From CAZPZR01 sp964591105 (GTDB taxonomy: Bacteria; Bacillota; Clostridia; Lachnospirales; Lachnospiraceae): a stretch of DNA of 9,331 bases. The notes below the pieces were generated by a model. The model did no database searches. It had not been told where the DNA came from and was given only the letters and a program-made list of their open reading frames with translations. Within the stretch, counting starts at the first letter, position 1. Every line of letters begins with the position of its first letter. The position numbers were made by a program, and so were the translations under genes. The stretch is from the NCBI GenBank assembly GCA_964591105.1, contig CAZPZR010000072.1, positions 1 to 9,331 on the forward strand. Reading direction: 5' to 3'. Shown here piece after piece: positions 1 to 7,138 of this stretch.

Positions 1-5
1 ACAGC

Positions 6-30
6 AAAAAGGGATGCCTTTCGGCATCCC
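6..30 (-). terminator. Rho-independent terminator of the glgC-glgD operon
   Basis: Read on the minus strand, an 8-bp perfect stem (GGGATGCC / GGCATCCC) closes a GAAA tetraloop and is followed directly by TTTTT. It starts 23 bases after the glgD stop codon. This is a textbook intrinsic terminator and implies that the operon ends with glgD, with no glgA or glgP cotranscribed behind it. Confidence 0.93.
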
Positions 31-53
31 TCGCTTCGCTTCATCTTATTCAC

Positions 54-1193
54 TTATACTGAGTGACTCTTGCTAATGTATACAGGATAGTTTGCTGTTC
101 CTTTTACTTCGCTTCCAGCAGATATCTTCACATTCTTATCTGTGATAATATTCTCTACCACTGCTCCATCTTCAATTACTGTATCCTGCATCAAGATACA
201 ATTCTTCACTTTCGCACCTTTTCCAACTTTTACTCCACGGAAAAGAACACTATCTTCTACATCACCTTCGATTACGCAACCATCCGCACATAATATATTC
301 ACAGCTTTTGCGCCTTTGATATATCTTGTTGGGTTGTCATCACGAATCTTTGTATTGATTGTATTTCCTGTAAACAATGCATCTAAGTTTGCATCATCTA
401 ATAACTTCATGTTTTCATCGAAGAAACTCTTAATTCCTGCGATACGTGCAAGATAGCCATCAAACTTGTATCCCTGAATGTTTAATTTCTCCACGCTATT
501 CATCAATACATCTCTTTCCCAGTAGCGGTCGCCACGCACGAATGCTGTATTGATCAAATCAATTAACAGTTCTCTCTCAACTACGAATACGTTCATACCA
601 AGATTCTGAACGCCTTCTTCTTTTGAGTTTACTTCGATTTTTACAATACGTCCGTCTTCAATATTATATGTATAATAGAAGCCCTGTTCGTTTCTCATAC
701 GTATATAACTATCAGGAATTTCTTCTTCTTTATACGCACAAGTTACATCTGCGCCACTGTCCATATGTGCCTGAATCATTGCTTTAAAATCAAAATTCAC
801 TGCCATATTTGCGTCAGCCATTACTACATATTTTTCCTTCTGTTCACGAAGGAAATCAAGAATTCCCGCTACTGCAGATACACGTCCTGTGTATACTGTA
901 GATGTTCTCTCTACGTTTGGCGGGAACATATGTAATCCACCATTTTTACGAACCAAATCCCATTCACGTCCAGAGCCAAGATGATCCATCAGTGAAAGAT
1001 AGTTTTTATTTACCAGCATGGAAATGTTATTGATTCCACTTCCAGCCATACTAGATAACATAAAGTCTACTAAACGGTAACGGCTTGCAAAAGGAATAGA
1101 CGCCATTAATCTTACATTTGTCAATTCTGGTACAACAGAATCATATGTATTTGGGAAAATAAGCCCCAATGCTTTTGTCTTATCATTTAACAT
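54..1193 (-). CDS. glgD: GlgD, non-catalytic-type subunit of glucose-1-phosphate adenylyltransferase
   Basis: The 379-residue protein has the ADP-glucose pyrophosphorylase fold: a nucleotidyltransferase-like domain (about 1-250) and a C-terminal left-handed beta-helix with hexapeptide-type repeats (about 300-365). It is the GlgD paralogue, not GlgC. The nucleotide-binding loop GGxGxRL is missing (residues 8-15 read ALGLIFPN), the EKP sugar-phosphate lysine is missing, and the YWxDVGT aspartate motif is replaced by YLARIAGI near 247-254; an aspartate remains at D127. In Firmicutes, GlgD pairs with GlgC and raises its activity in ADP-glucose synthesis, the first committed step of glycogen formation in the cytosol. 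Its ATG lies inside the 3' end of glgC (7-bp overlap), and a GGCGG-type ribosome site sits inside glgC, so the two are translationally coupled. Length is normal for the family. Confidence 0.93.
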   Translation of the reverse strand: MLNDKTKALGLIFPNTYDSVVPELTNVRLMASIPFASRYRLVDFMLSSMAGSGINNISMLVNKNYLSLMDHLGSGREWDLVRKNGGLHMFPPNVERTSTVYTGRVSAVAGILDFLREQKEKYVVMADANMAVNFDFKAMIQAHMDSGADVTCAYKEEEIPDSYIRMRNEQGFYYTYNIEDGRIVKIEVNSKEEGVQNLGMNVFVVERELLIDLINTAFVRGDRYWERDVLMNSVEKLNIQGYKFDGYLARIAGIKSFFDENMKLLDDANLDALFTGNTINTKIRDDNPTRYIKGAKAVNILCADGCVIEGDVEDSVLFRGVKVGKGAKVKNCILMQDTVIEDGAVVENIITDKNVKISAGSEVKGTANYPVYISKSHSV

Positions 1194-2380
1194 ACCACTT
1201 CACCGCCTTCTACATTTTCACGAACCATTGCATTCGGTCCAATCTTTGCGTGATCTCCAACTATCACGTCTGGTCCTACTGTTGCAACGCCAGATACGTC
1301 ACCAACAACTGCACCTTCACCAATGACAGCATTTTCCCCAACGATGCAATGTTTTACAACTGCACCTGCCTTGATGACTGTACCACCCATAACTACTGCT
1401 TCTTCTACAACTGCTCCTGCTTCTACTTTTACACCTGCGTAGAGAATAGAATGATTTACTGTACCATCTACACGGCATCCTTCTGTAATCATTGAATTTT
1501 CTACAACAGCGTTACGTCCAATTTTATGTCCTGTCATACCACTGTTACGGCTGTAAATCTTCCAGTTGTCATCAAACAAGTTAATTCCACTGTTTTCTGG
1601 ATCTAAGACTTCCATATTTGCTTCCCACAGTGAAGGGATTGTTCCAACATCTTTCCAGTATCCATCGAAACGGAATGCATACATATCACATCCATCTTTC
1701 AACAGATTTGGAATAATATTCTTACCAAAGTCATTATCAGATTCTGGATCTTCTTCATCTTCGATCAAATATTTTCTAAGCACTTCCCATTTGAAAATAT
1801 AGTTTCCCATAGAGGCAAGGTTAGACTTCGGATTCTTTGGTTTTTCCTGGAATTCTGTAATCTTGCTGTTCTCATCTGTTACCATCAGACCAAATCTGGA
1901 TGCTTCTTCCCAAGGAACTTCCATAACCGCAACACTGAAATCTGCATTTTTTTCTTTTGCAAATGCTAAAAATTCGCTATAGTCCTGCTTGCAAATCTGG
2001 TCTCCTGAAAGGATAATTACATACTCTGGATTGTAGCGATCAATAAATGAAATATGCTGATAAATCGCATTCGCTGTTCCCTTAAACCAGTCAGAACCTG
2101 TTGCTTTCTGATAAGGTGGAAGAACATGTACTCCTCCGTTCAAGCGGTCCAAATCCCAAGGCTGTCCATTTCCAATATATTCGTTCAGTACGATTGGCTG
2201 ATACTGTGTGAGAATTCCAACCGTATCGATTCCAGAGTTTACACAGTTGGATAATGGGAAGTCGATGATACGATATTTCCCTCCAAATGGCACTGCTGGC
2301 TTTGCCAAATTCTGTGTCAGTGCGTAAAGTCTTGAACCTTGTCCGCCAGCCAAAAGCATAGCGACTATTTCTTTTCTCAT
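1187..2380 (-). CDS. glgC: GlgC, catalytic subunit of glucose-1-phosphate adenylyltransferase
   Basis: The enzyme makes ADP-glucose and pyrophosphate from ATP and glucose 1-phosphate. From the chosen start it has 397 residues. Visible motifs are the nucleotide loop AGGQGSRL (11-18), KPAVPFGGKYRI (27-38), the metal-binding aspartate D127 in LSGDQ, the sugar-phosphate lysine K180 in FQEKP, and YWKDVGT with D244. A left-handed beta-helix fills about 285-385. The frame is open 14 codons further upstream (to 2422), but the internal ATG at 2378-2380 is preferred: a GGGGGA ribosome site lies 5 bases before it, and the protein then starts directly at the family's usual MRKEIVAMLLAGG. The motif usually read as GDHIYK is GDQICK here. 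First gene of a two-gene operon with glgD. Confidence 0.95.
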   Translation of the reverse strand: MRKEIVAMLLAGGQGSRLYALTQNLAKPAVPFGGKYRIIDFPLSNCVNSGIDTVGILTQYQPIVLNEYIGNGQPWDLDRLNGGVHVLPPYQKATGSDWFKGTANAIYQHISFIDRYNPEYVIILSGDQICKQDYSEFLAFAKEKNADFSVAVMEVPWEEASRFGLMVTDENSKITEFQEKPKNPKSNLASMGNYIFKWEVLRKYLIEDEEDPESDNDFGKNIIPNLLKDGCDMYAFRFDGYWKDVGTIPSLWEANMEVLDPENSGINLFDDNWKIYSRNSGMTGHKIGRNAVVENSMITEGCRVDGTVNHSILYAGVKVEAGAVVEEAVVMGGTVIKAGAVVKHCIVGENAVIGEGAVVGDVSGVATVGPDVIVGDHAKIGPNAMVRENVEGGEVVC

Positions 2381-2385
2381 AGTTT

Positions 2386-2391
2386 TCCCCC
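2386..2391 (-). promoter_or_regulatory. Ribosome binding site that decides the glgC start
   Basis: GGGGGA on the minus strand lies 5 bases before the ATG at 2378-2380. No comparable purine-rich site precedes the upstream ATG at 2420-2422, which lies only about 20 bases from the predicted transcription start. This supports the shorter GlgC. Confidence 0.75.
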
Positions 2392-2446
2392 ATTTCTTTT
2401 GTTGCTCTAAAAGCCAGCACACGCTCCGCTGACTTTATATAATACT

Positions 2447-2475
2447 ATTATATTTTAAGCTGGAAAGTTTTTCAA
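2447..2475 (-). promoter_or_regulatory. Sigma-A-type promoter of glgC-glgD
   Basis: On the minus strand TTGAAA (2470-2475) and TATAAT (2447-2452) are separated by exactly 17 bases: a perfect -10 and a 5-of-6... -35 with one or two departures from TTGACA. It predicts a start near 2440 and a leader of about 60 bases. This looks like a strong housekeeping promoter and separates glgCD from the upstream thiT. Confidence 0.85.
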
Positions 2476-2556
2476 TAGGGGTGGGCTTTTTTGCAGACCA
2501 ATTTTATAATTTTTCAGTTAGAACTCCATCTTCCATTACATTCCGCCCTTATTCAA

Positions 2557-3087
2557 TTACAAATATTTCAACCTCTCCAACATATGTCTTACACTTGGTA
2601 TCGATAACAGCACAAGCGTTAATCCTCCCTCCGTCAATACATAGCTTGCATTGTATAAGAGTACCCCGCAAATTATCGGCAAGTTCTCGCGCATTCCTGT
2701 CGCATAGGTAGTATAAAAAAGAAGTCCTGATATTTCATGAAAAACTAATCGTCCCAGAACTCCGACAACATATCCCCACACCAGTCCATGCTTTTTCTTC
2801 GAAAAGAAGCCAGATAGTCCCAATGCTCCAAATGCCAGTGGATAGTCTAAAAGTACCTGCATAGGATGTATAAAGAATGGTTCGATTAAAAACTGAAATA
2901 CTCCGTATGTTGCAGCTGTTGCTATCCCTGCTGCCGGTCCGTACCAATATCCGATCACACTGATAATCAGCATACTGAATAATGTCACAGAACCGCCGTT
3001 TGGAAGGCTTGGCAATTTTATCATGGTAGAAATTACCACTGCAAGCGCAATCGCAAGTCCTGAAGTTGCAAGTTGTTTTGTTCTCAT
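2557..3087 (-). CDS. thiT: ThiT, thiamine-specific S component of an ECF transporter
   Basis: A 176-residue, very hydrophobic protein with about six membrane segments, the usual size for an ECF S component. Family signatures: PNGGSVTLFSML (29-40), the HPMQVLLDYPLAFGALGLSG block (74-93), FHEISGLLFYTTYA (116-129) and LLYNASYVLTEG (143-154), which match the thiamine-binding ThiT (YuaJ) family where conserved aromatic, Glu, His and Asn residues hold thiamine. It sits in the cytoplasmic membrane and needs the shared EcfA-EcfA'-EcfT energising module, which is not in this window. It appears to be a single-gene unit between the protease terminator and the glgC promoter. No clear terminator hairpin follows it. 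I see no TPP riboswitch upstream. Substrate is inferred from family resemblance only. Confidence 0.88.
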   Translation of the reverse strand: MRTKQLATSGLAIALAVVISTMIKLPSLPNGGSVTLFSMLIISVIGYWYGPAAGIATAATYGVFQFLIEPFFIHPMQVLLDYPLAFGALGLSGFFSKKKHGLVWGYVVGVLGRLVFHEISGLLFYTTYATGMRENLPIICGVLLYNASYVLTEGGLTLVLLSIPSVRHMLERLKYL

Positions 3088-3098
3088 ATATGTAAATG

Positions 3099-3104
3099 CT
3101 CCTT
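3099..3104 (-). promoter_or_regulatory. Ribosome binding site of thiT with long spacing
   Basis: AAGGAG on the minus strand is 11 bases before the ATG at 3085-3087, longer than the 5-6 bases in front of glgC, nagZ and the protease. No better start lies closer, and the protein begins correctly with the MRTKQLA-type N terminus, so the start stands. Confidence 0.7.
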
Positions 3105-3124
3105 ATTGTTTCATTATCCGAACC

Positions 3125-3153
3125 ATCATATCATATTTTCTAAGGAAAGCCAA
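3125..3153 (-). promoter_or_regulatory. Probable thiT promoter, overlapping the protease terminator
   Basis: Minus strand TTGGCT (3148-3153, four matches to TTGACA), a 17-base spacer and TATGAT (3125-3130, five matches). The -35 lies in the distal arm of the terminator stem of the upstream protease gene. A start near 3118 would give a leader of only about 30 bases, too short to hold a riboswitch. The -10 is good; the -35 is weak. Confidence 0.5.
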
Positions 3154-3185
3154 GGCAGAGAACATTACCTGTTCTCTGCCTTGGC
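3149..3185 (-). terminator. Terminator hairpin behind the secreted protease gene
   Basis: A perfect 15-bp stem (GCCAAGGCAGAGAAC paired with GTTCTCTGCCTTGGC) closes a 7-base loop, 35 bases after the protease stop. On the minus strand it is followed by TTTCCTTAG, a short and interrupted U tract, so termination may be incomplete and some read-through into thiT is possible. On the plus strand no T tract follows. Confidence 0.8.
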
Positions 3186-3220
3186 CCTCTAATTTCATAT
3201 ATTTGTTCTTTACGAACACA

Positions 3221-6200
3221 CTACTGAATCTTAATCTTGCATGTCACTTTTTTCTTTGATCCATCTGTTGATCTAACGGTAATTATAACTGTTTTTCCTT
3301 TTCCAGCTTTTTTCGTAGTTACAACACCTGTTGAAGATACTGTTGCATACTTTGTATTGCTGGATTTGTAAGATAATTTTTTATTTGCAGCATCTTTTGG
3401 TGCTACCGTTACTTTTAACTTCACCTTGCTGCCAGCTTTTACGGTGTAAGTCTTGTCTTTCAGACTAAGCTTTGTTATGAGTTTTCCAAATGTTGCTGTT
3501 GCACGTATATTGGATGTAAGACGAAGTGTTTTAGAATTTCCAGACACTTTCTTTCCATCAACCTTAAACTCTTTCACACCGTAGCCTTTGTTTGCCTTTG
3601 CTGTAAGTTTTACTTCTGTTCCTGGAAGTACTGACTTGTTTGCCCCAGTAATTTTACCATTTTTATACTTTGATGCAGACACTTTTACGAGTCCACTGCG
3701 AACAGTTGCCTGATATCCAAGACCATATTTGTCGAAAATAATCAATTTACTTCCAACTGCTGCTGCCTGATAAGTTTCATCCTGCAATTTTACATTTTCT
3801 TCTAACCACTCGTCGTATTCGTACAATTCTTTGATCTGACCATACTTGGTAGAAGTATATTTATCTTTCGCTACATTGTAGATGAAAGTATCTCCAAATC
3901 CTGCCATTGGTGTACCTACATATACAACGCCTTCCGCACAAAGTGCAATACTTGCTTGGTAATTTTTGAAGCTTTTACTTCCGTTGTGTACAACAGATGT
4001 TTCTGAATATGGCTGTAAACTTTGTTTGGATGTTGTCCATTTTTTTCCACTCAGAACTAATGTTGCTGGGCAAGTCTGCTTTTCTACTTCAACGCCTTCC
4101 TGCGCTGCACTGTATCCAAGCGTATATACTAATTTGTTTCCTGTCTGAATTGCTTTACCACCAGCTCTGCCTTCTGGAAGAGATGGGCCTGCGCTCCATT
4201 TTTTTGTTACAGGATCATAAATCTGTACGCTTGTGCTGCAGGATTTCTTTCCATAATCATATCCACCAATAAGATATAGTTTTCCATTATAAGAAGTCAA
4301 TGTCCAATCTTCGGTTCTCTTCACACTCTTAGGAAGTTCTCCAAGACTCTTTACTTTGCCAGTGTTCGCATCAATTGACAAAAGCTTGTACTGAGAAGAG
4401 TATGCTACCGTTGTATCATCTGAATATCCAAATTCTTCATCATAGTAGTCATCTTCTTCATCTTCTCCCTGCACTTCTGAGTATGCTCCAATGTTATACA
4501 ACATTCCATCTGCATATACGAGGTCTTTGCCAAATCTAAAGTCATACGTTCCCTGACTGTTCTTATCCTTTGAAAAAATTTTCTCAGGTTTTACAACACT
4601 CAGTACGTCTTCAAATGCGTCCTTCAGATCCCTCGTATCCAGTATACTGATACTGTCATCTTGTGAACTTGCAAAATAAATATATCTTCCGTCTGATGTC
4701 ATAACATTTGATGAAGTTACAAGGAGATTTTTTATTTCTTTATACGCTGTTTTGCTATCTACAACGTAGTACTCTTTCTTAGTGGCTTTCTTATCATTTG
4801 CCGTAACCGTCAATGTTATAATGCGGTTCATATAGTCTGTGCCGTTAATTACAATCTCTTTGGCGGAACTCTTAAGAATCTTCGCTTCTTTTGCTTCACT
4901 ATTTCCTTGTTCTAATACTTCCACTTTAAGACCTGCACCATCGAATCCAGTTCCAGCAATCGTAATTGTTCCCTTGGATTCATCTGATTTTACAGAATGA
5001 ATTCTCGGACGTGTAGCTTTCTGTTCTGCTGAATAATCCAGAACTCCACCGGACGCAACAGGTAAATTGTTTTCTGTATTCACTTGTCTGAGTACATTTT
5101 CTATTCTATCATCTGCACTCAACTCTGGATGTGCCATTGCCTCTAATGCTACCGCTGCTGTCACATGTGGTGTCGCCATAGAAGTACCACTGTAGAATTC
5201 ATATTTTCCAAATTCTGACGAATCAACATTTTCCGCACTCAATCCAATATCATCCAACCAGACAGTATAATCTCCCTTTGCTCCTGCATACAACACCAGA
5301 TAAAAGGCTCTTTCTCCCGTTTCCAGACTTTCTGTTGTCTGCTGCACTTCGAAATGTGTCCAGTCTTCTGCTTCCCCATCTATATCTAGTCCCTGCCACT
5401 CATTGTAGTTCAGAAGTTCATCTATACTTGACGGTTTCTCTTCCCCTGATAATTCTCCTAATACGAGCAAGTTAACATCCATAATCGGTTCTTTTGGTCC
5501 ACTCGCCTTAACCATCATACTCCATCTTGGCGCCGTATTTACACCTTCACTAATTGTGTAAGGAATACGAATCGCAGCTGTCTCCCCTGCCTTCATATTC
5601 TTAAGAGACACTTGCAGGGACTTTCCACTGTTAGAACCAAAATTTTCGCTTTCAGTCAGTTCTGCGTGATAACCATTGTCATCACCTTTTTTATCGCTTT
5701 GAATCTTAATGTTCTCTAAATTCCAAAAACCGCTTTCATTCTTTGTACCTTCTACATTGAAGTTATCAAAATATTGTGAAACCTTGTCCTGTTTTTCTTC
5801 TGGATAAATTGAAGGATTGTAGCACTCATCCTTAACTGTGGAAAGAATATTATTTCCTGGTGCTGCAATGTCTACCGTTTCTTTTCCATAGTTTGAGAAA
5901 CTATTCAAATTCCCTGACTCTTTCACAGACGCCACACTAATATTATAAGCACATTCACTAGTCGCTGGATACTCTGCTTGCTCGTCAGTATTTGCACCGC
6001 TATTTCCTGCCGCACATACAGATACTGCGCCCTTCTCACCAACCAGGTCTATCAGCTTCTTCAGAATCTTACTTTCTTCACTCGATCCCCAGGAGTTATT
6101 GATTGCAACTACATTTACCCCAAGATTCACAGCCTTATTAATATAATTATACGCATCGATTGCCTGGCTTGTATAACCTGCCCCCTCATAATCCAGTGTT

Positions 6201-6967
6201 TTTAATGCCATAATCTTGACATCTGGCGCCATTCCGCTGATTCCTACATTGTTGTCCTTGCTTGCTGCAATAATTCCTGCACAGTGACTTCCATGTCCTT
6301 CATCATCCGCCGGATCTGTGTCACCATTTACAAAGTCCATCCCGTATTCACCACGAAGTTCCGGCTGATATTCATTCACCCACATACTGTCTTTCAAATC
6401 TTCATGGGTGTAATCCACACCTGTGTCAACGACTGCAACTACTGTCTCTTTTGTTCCTGTTCCCGTCTCTGCAACTTCTGCCCACTTTTTCTCTACATTC
6501 GTGGTTTTCAGACTCCACTGACTTTTTGAATACATATCATTCGTTGTCATCTTATGCACTCTGTAGTTTGGTTCAGCGATTGCCACGTTCTCTTCCTCTG
6601 AAAGTTTTTCAACTAATTGTTCTGTACTCAGCTTGTTAGATGTTACCAGTCCAATCGCAACTGTATCGGTTGACTGAGACTTTGAACTTCTTTTCACTGC
6701 CTTTGAAGAAGTCTCAAAGTTCCACAATTTCTCCACACTTGCTCCACTCACATTTACCGCTCTGTTAGCAGCATTCTTCGTTGTGATATTGTTGCTTTTA
6801 TACAGCACCAATGCCTGCCCATTCTTGAATATAGCTTCTTCCTTATTCTCCGCAGCATCCTTCTTCACCGTCGATTTCATCGGCGCCGCCTGAGCTACAA
6901 ATGTATTCGTAGTCAAGAATGTAGCCGTCATCATTAAGGACAGAATCTTCGCTACTCTTTTCTTCAT
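3221..6967 (-). CDS. Large secreted subtilisin-like serine protease (family S8), multidomain
   Basis: A 1248-residue exported protease. Order: signal peptide (1 to about 28, ending FVAQAA), inhibitor-type propeptide (about 45-140), S8 catalytic domain with D181 (VVDTGVD), H225 (GHGSHCAG), oxyanion N322 (AAGNSG) and S596 (GTSMATPH). An insertion of about 190 residues (about 397-588), beta-rich and jelly-roll-like with WLDDIGLS near its end, splits the catalytic domain before the serine. Behind come an IPT/TIG-like domain (about 651-735), a Kelch-like beta-propeller region (about 745-1090, e.g. GKLYLIGGYDYG and QIYDPVTKKWSAGPSLPEGR), an InlB-type repeat (about 1092-1162) and a BIG2-like domain (about 1165-1248). 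An acidic run occupies about 834-852. There is no LPXTG, membrane anchor or S-layer domain, so it is probably released or loosely wall-bound. Start supported by AAGGAGGA 5 bases upstream. Protease activity is well supported; substrate is unknown. Confidence 0.93.
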   Translation of the reverse strand: MKKRVAKILSLMMTATFLTTNTFVAQAAPMKSTVKKDAAENKEEAIFKNGQALVLYKSNNITTKNAANRAVNVSGASVEKLWNFETSSKAVKRSSKSQSTDTVAIGLVTSNKLSTEQLVEKLSEEENVAIAEPNYRVHKMTTNDMYSKSQWSLKTTNVEKKWAEVAETGTGTKETVVAVVDTGVDYTHEDLKDSMWVNEYQPELRGEYGMDFVNGDTDPADDEGHGSHCAGIIAASKDNNVGISGMAPDVKIMALKTLDYEGAGYTSQAIDAYNYINKAVNLGVNVVAINNSWGSSEESKILKKLIDLVGEKGAVSVCAAGNSGANTDEQAEYPATSECAYNISVASVKESGNLNSFSNYGKETVDIAAPGNNILSTVKDECYNPSIYPEEKQDKVSQYFDNFNVEGTKNESGFWNLENIKIQSDKKGDDNGYHAELTESENFGSNSGKSLQVSLKNMKAGETAAIRIPYTISEGVNTAPRWSMMVKASGPKEPIMDVNLLVLGELSGEEKPSSIDELLNYNEWQGLDIDGEAEDWTHFEVQQTTESLETGERAFYLVLYAGAKGDYTVWLDDIGLSAENVDSSEFGKYEFYSGTSMATPHVTAAVALEAMAHPELSADDRIENVLRQVNTENNLPVASGGVLDYSAEQKATRPRIHSVKSDESKGTITIAGTGFDGAGLKVEVLEQGNSEAKEAKILKSSAKEIVINGTDYMNRIITLTVTANDKKATKKEYYVVDSKTAYKEIKNLLVTSSNVMTSDGRYIYFASSQDDSISILDTRDLKDAFEDVLSVVKPEKIFSKDKNSQGTYDFRFGKDLVYADGMLYNIGAYSEVQGEDEEDDYYDEEFGYSDDTTVAYSSQYKLLSIDANTGKVKSLGELPKSVKRTEDWTLTSYNGKLYLIGGYDYGKKSCSTSVQIYDPVTKKWSAGPSLPEGRAGGKAIQTGNKLVYTLGYSAAQEGVEVEKQTCPATLVLSGKKWTTSKQSLQPYSETSVVHNGSKSFKNYQASIALCAEGVVYVGTPMAGFGDTFIYNVAKDKYTSTKYGQIKELYEYDEWLEENVKLQDETYQAAAVGSKLIIFDKYGLGYQATVRSGLVKVSASKYKNGKITGANKSVLPGTEVKLTAKANKGYGVKEFKVDGKKVSGNSKTLRLTSNIRATATFGKLITKLSLKDKTYTVKAGSKVKLKVTVAPKDAANKKLSYKSSNTKYATVSSTGVVTTKKAGKGKTVIITVRSTDGSKKKVTCKIKIQ

Positions 6968-6972
6968 AAATT

Positions 6973-6980
6973 TCCTCCTT
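6973..6980 (-). promoter_or_regulatory. Strong ribosome binding site of the protease gene
   Basis: AAGGAGGA, almost full complement to the 16S tail, lies 5 bases before the ATG at 6965-6967. It fixes the start directly in front of the MKKR signal peptide. Confidence 0.85.
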
Positions 6981-7028
6981 TGCTTGTCAAATTCATTTCA
7001 ATTTTCATCGACAAACATCAATACGGAT

Positions 7029-7034
7029 ATTATA
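7029..7034 (-). promoter_or_regulatory. Possible -10 element of the protease promoter
   Basis: A perfect TATAAT on the minus strand, about 60 bases before the protease start codon. At 16-18 bases spacing no recognisable -35 is present and there is no TG extension. If real, this promoter would probably depend on an activator; the palindrome at 7083-7098 is a candidate site. Confidence 0.4.
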
Positions 7035-7082
7035 CTTTGATTTTCCAGAAAAATCTTCAGATGTCATCAATAATTCAAGAAA

Positions 7083-7098
7083 ATTAAGATATCTTAAT
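7083..7098. promoter_or_regulatory. 16-bp perfect palindrome, candidate operator upstream of the protease
   Basis: ATTAAGATATCTTAAT is a perfect inverted repeat without a spacer. It lies between the glycosyltransferase remnant and the protease, centred about 68 bases upstream of the start predicted from the TATAAT at 7029-7034. Position and symmetry fit a dimeric regulator site. It has no T tract or loop and so is not a terminator. The binding protein is unknown. Confidence 0.4.
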
Positions 7099-7138
7099 GA
7101 TTTCGTAATAATTTTGAAACATCATTCTCTCTGTTGGT

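Noticed and set aside
1169..1495. Cys/Asn/Tyr-rich plus-strand frame opposite glgC
   Set aside because: It is the antisense shadow of the glgC beta-helix; composition is that of a reversed coding strand.
2091..2420. Second minus-strand frame of 109 codons inside glgC
   Set aside because: Shadow frame of glgC, which shows full-length family motifs in the other frame.
2381..2422. Upstream start codon giving GlgC 14 extra residues
   Set aside because: No ribosome site precedes it, the extra residues do not match the family, and the internal ATG has a good site 5 bases upstream.
2504..2536. Ten-codon frame behind thiT on the minus strand (MEDGVLTEKL)
   Set aside because: Too short, no proper ribosome site spacing and no sign of conservation that can be judged from the sequence.
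3204..3218. Inverted repeat TGTTC-N5-GAACA behind the protease stop, considered as a LexA/SOS box
   Set aside because: The half sites are in the opposite order to the Firmicute LexA box (GAAC-N4-GTTC), the spacing is wrong and it lies after a gene, not at a promoter.
7016..7072. Direct repeat TATTGATG (7016-7023 and 7065-7072, minus strand) flanking the protease -10
   Set aside because: Only 8 AT-rich bases, 49 bases apart; not more than expected by chance, and the spacing is not a whole number of helix turns with good confidence.
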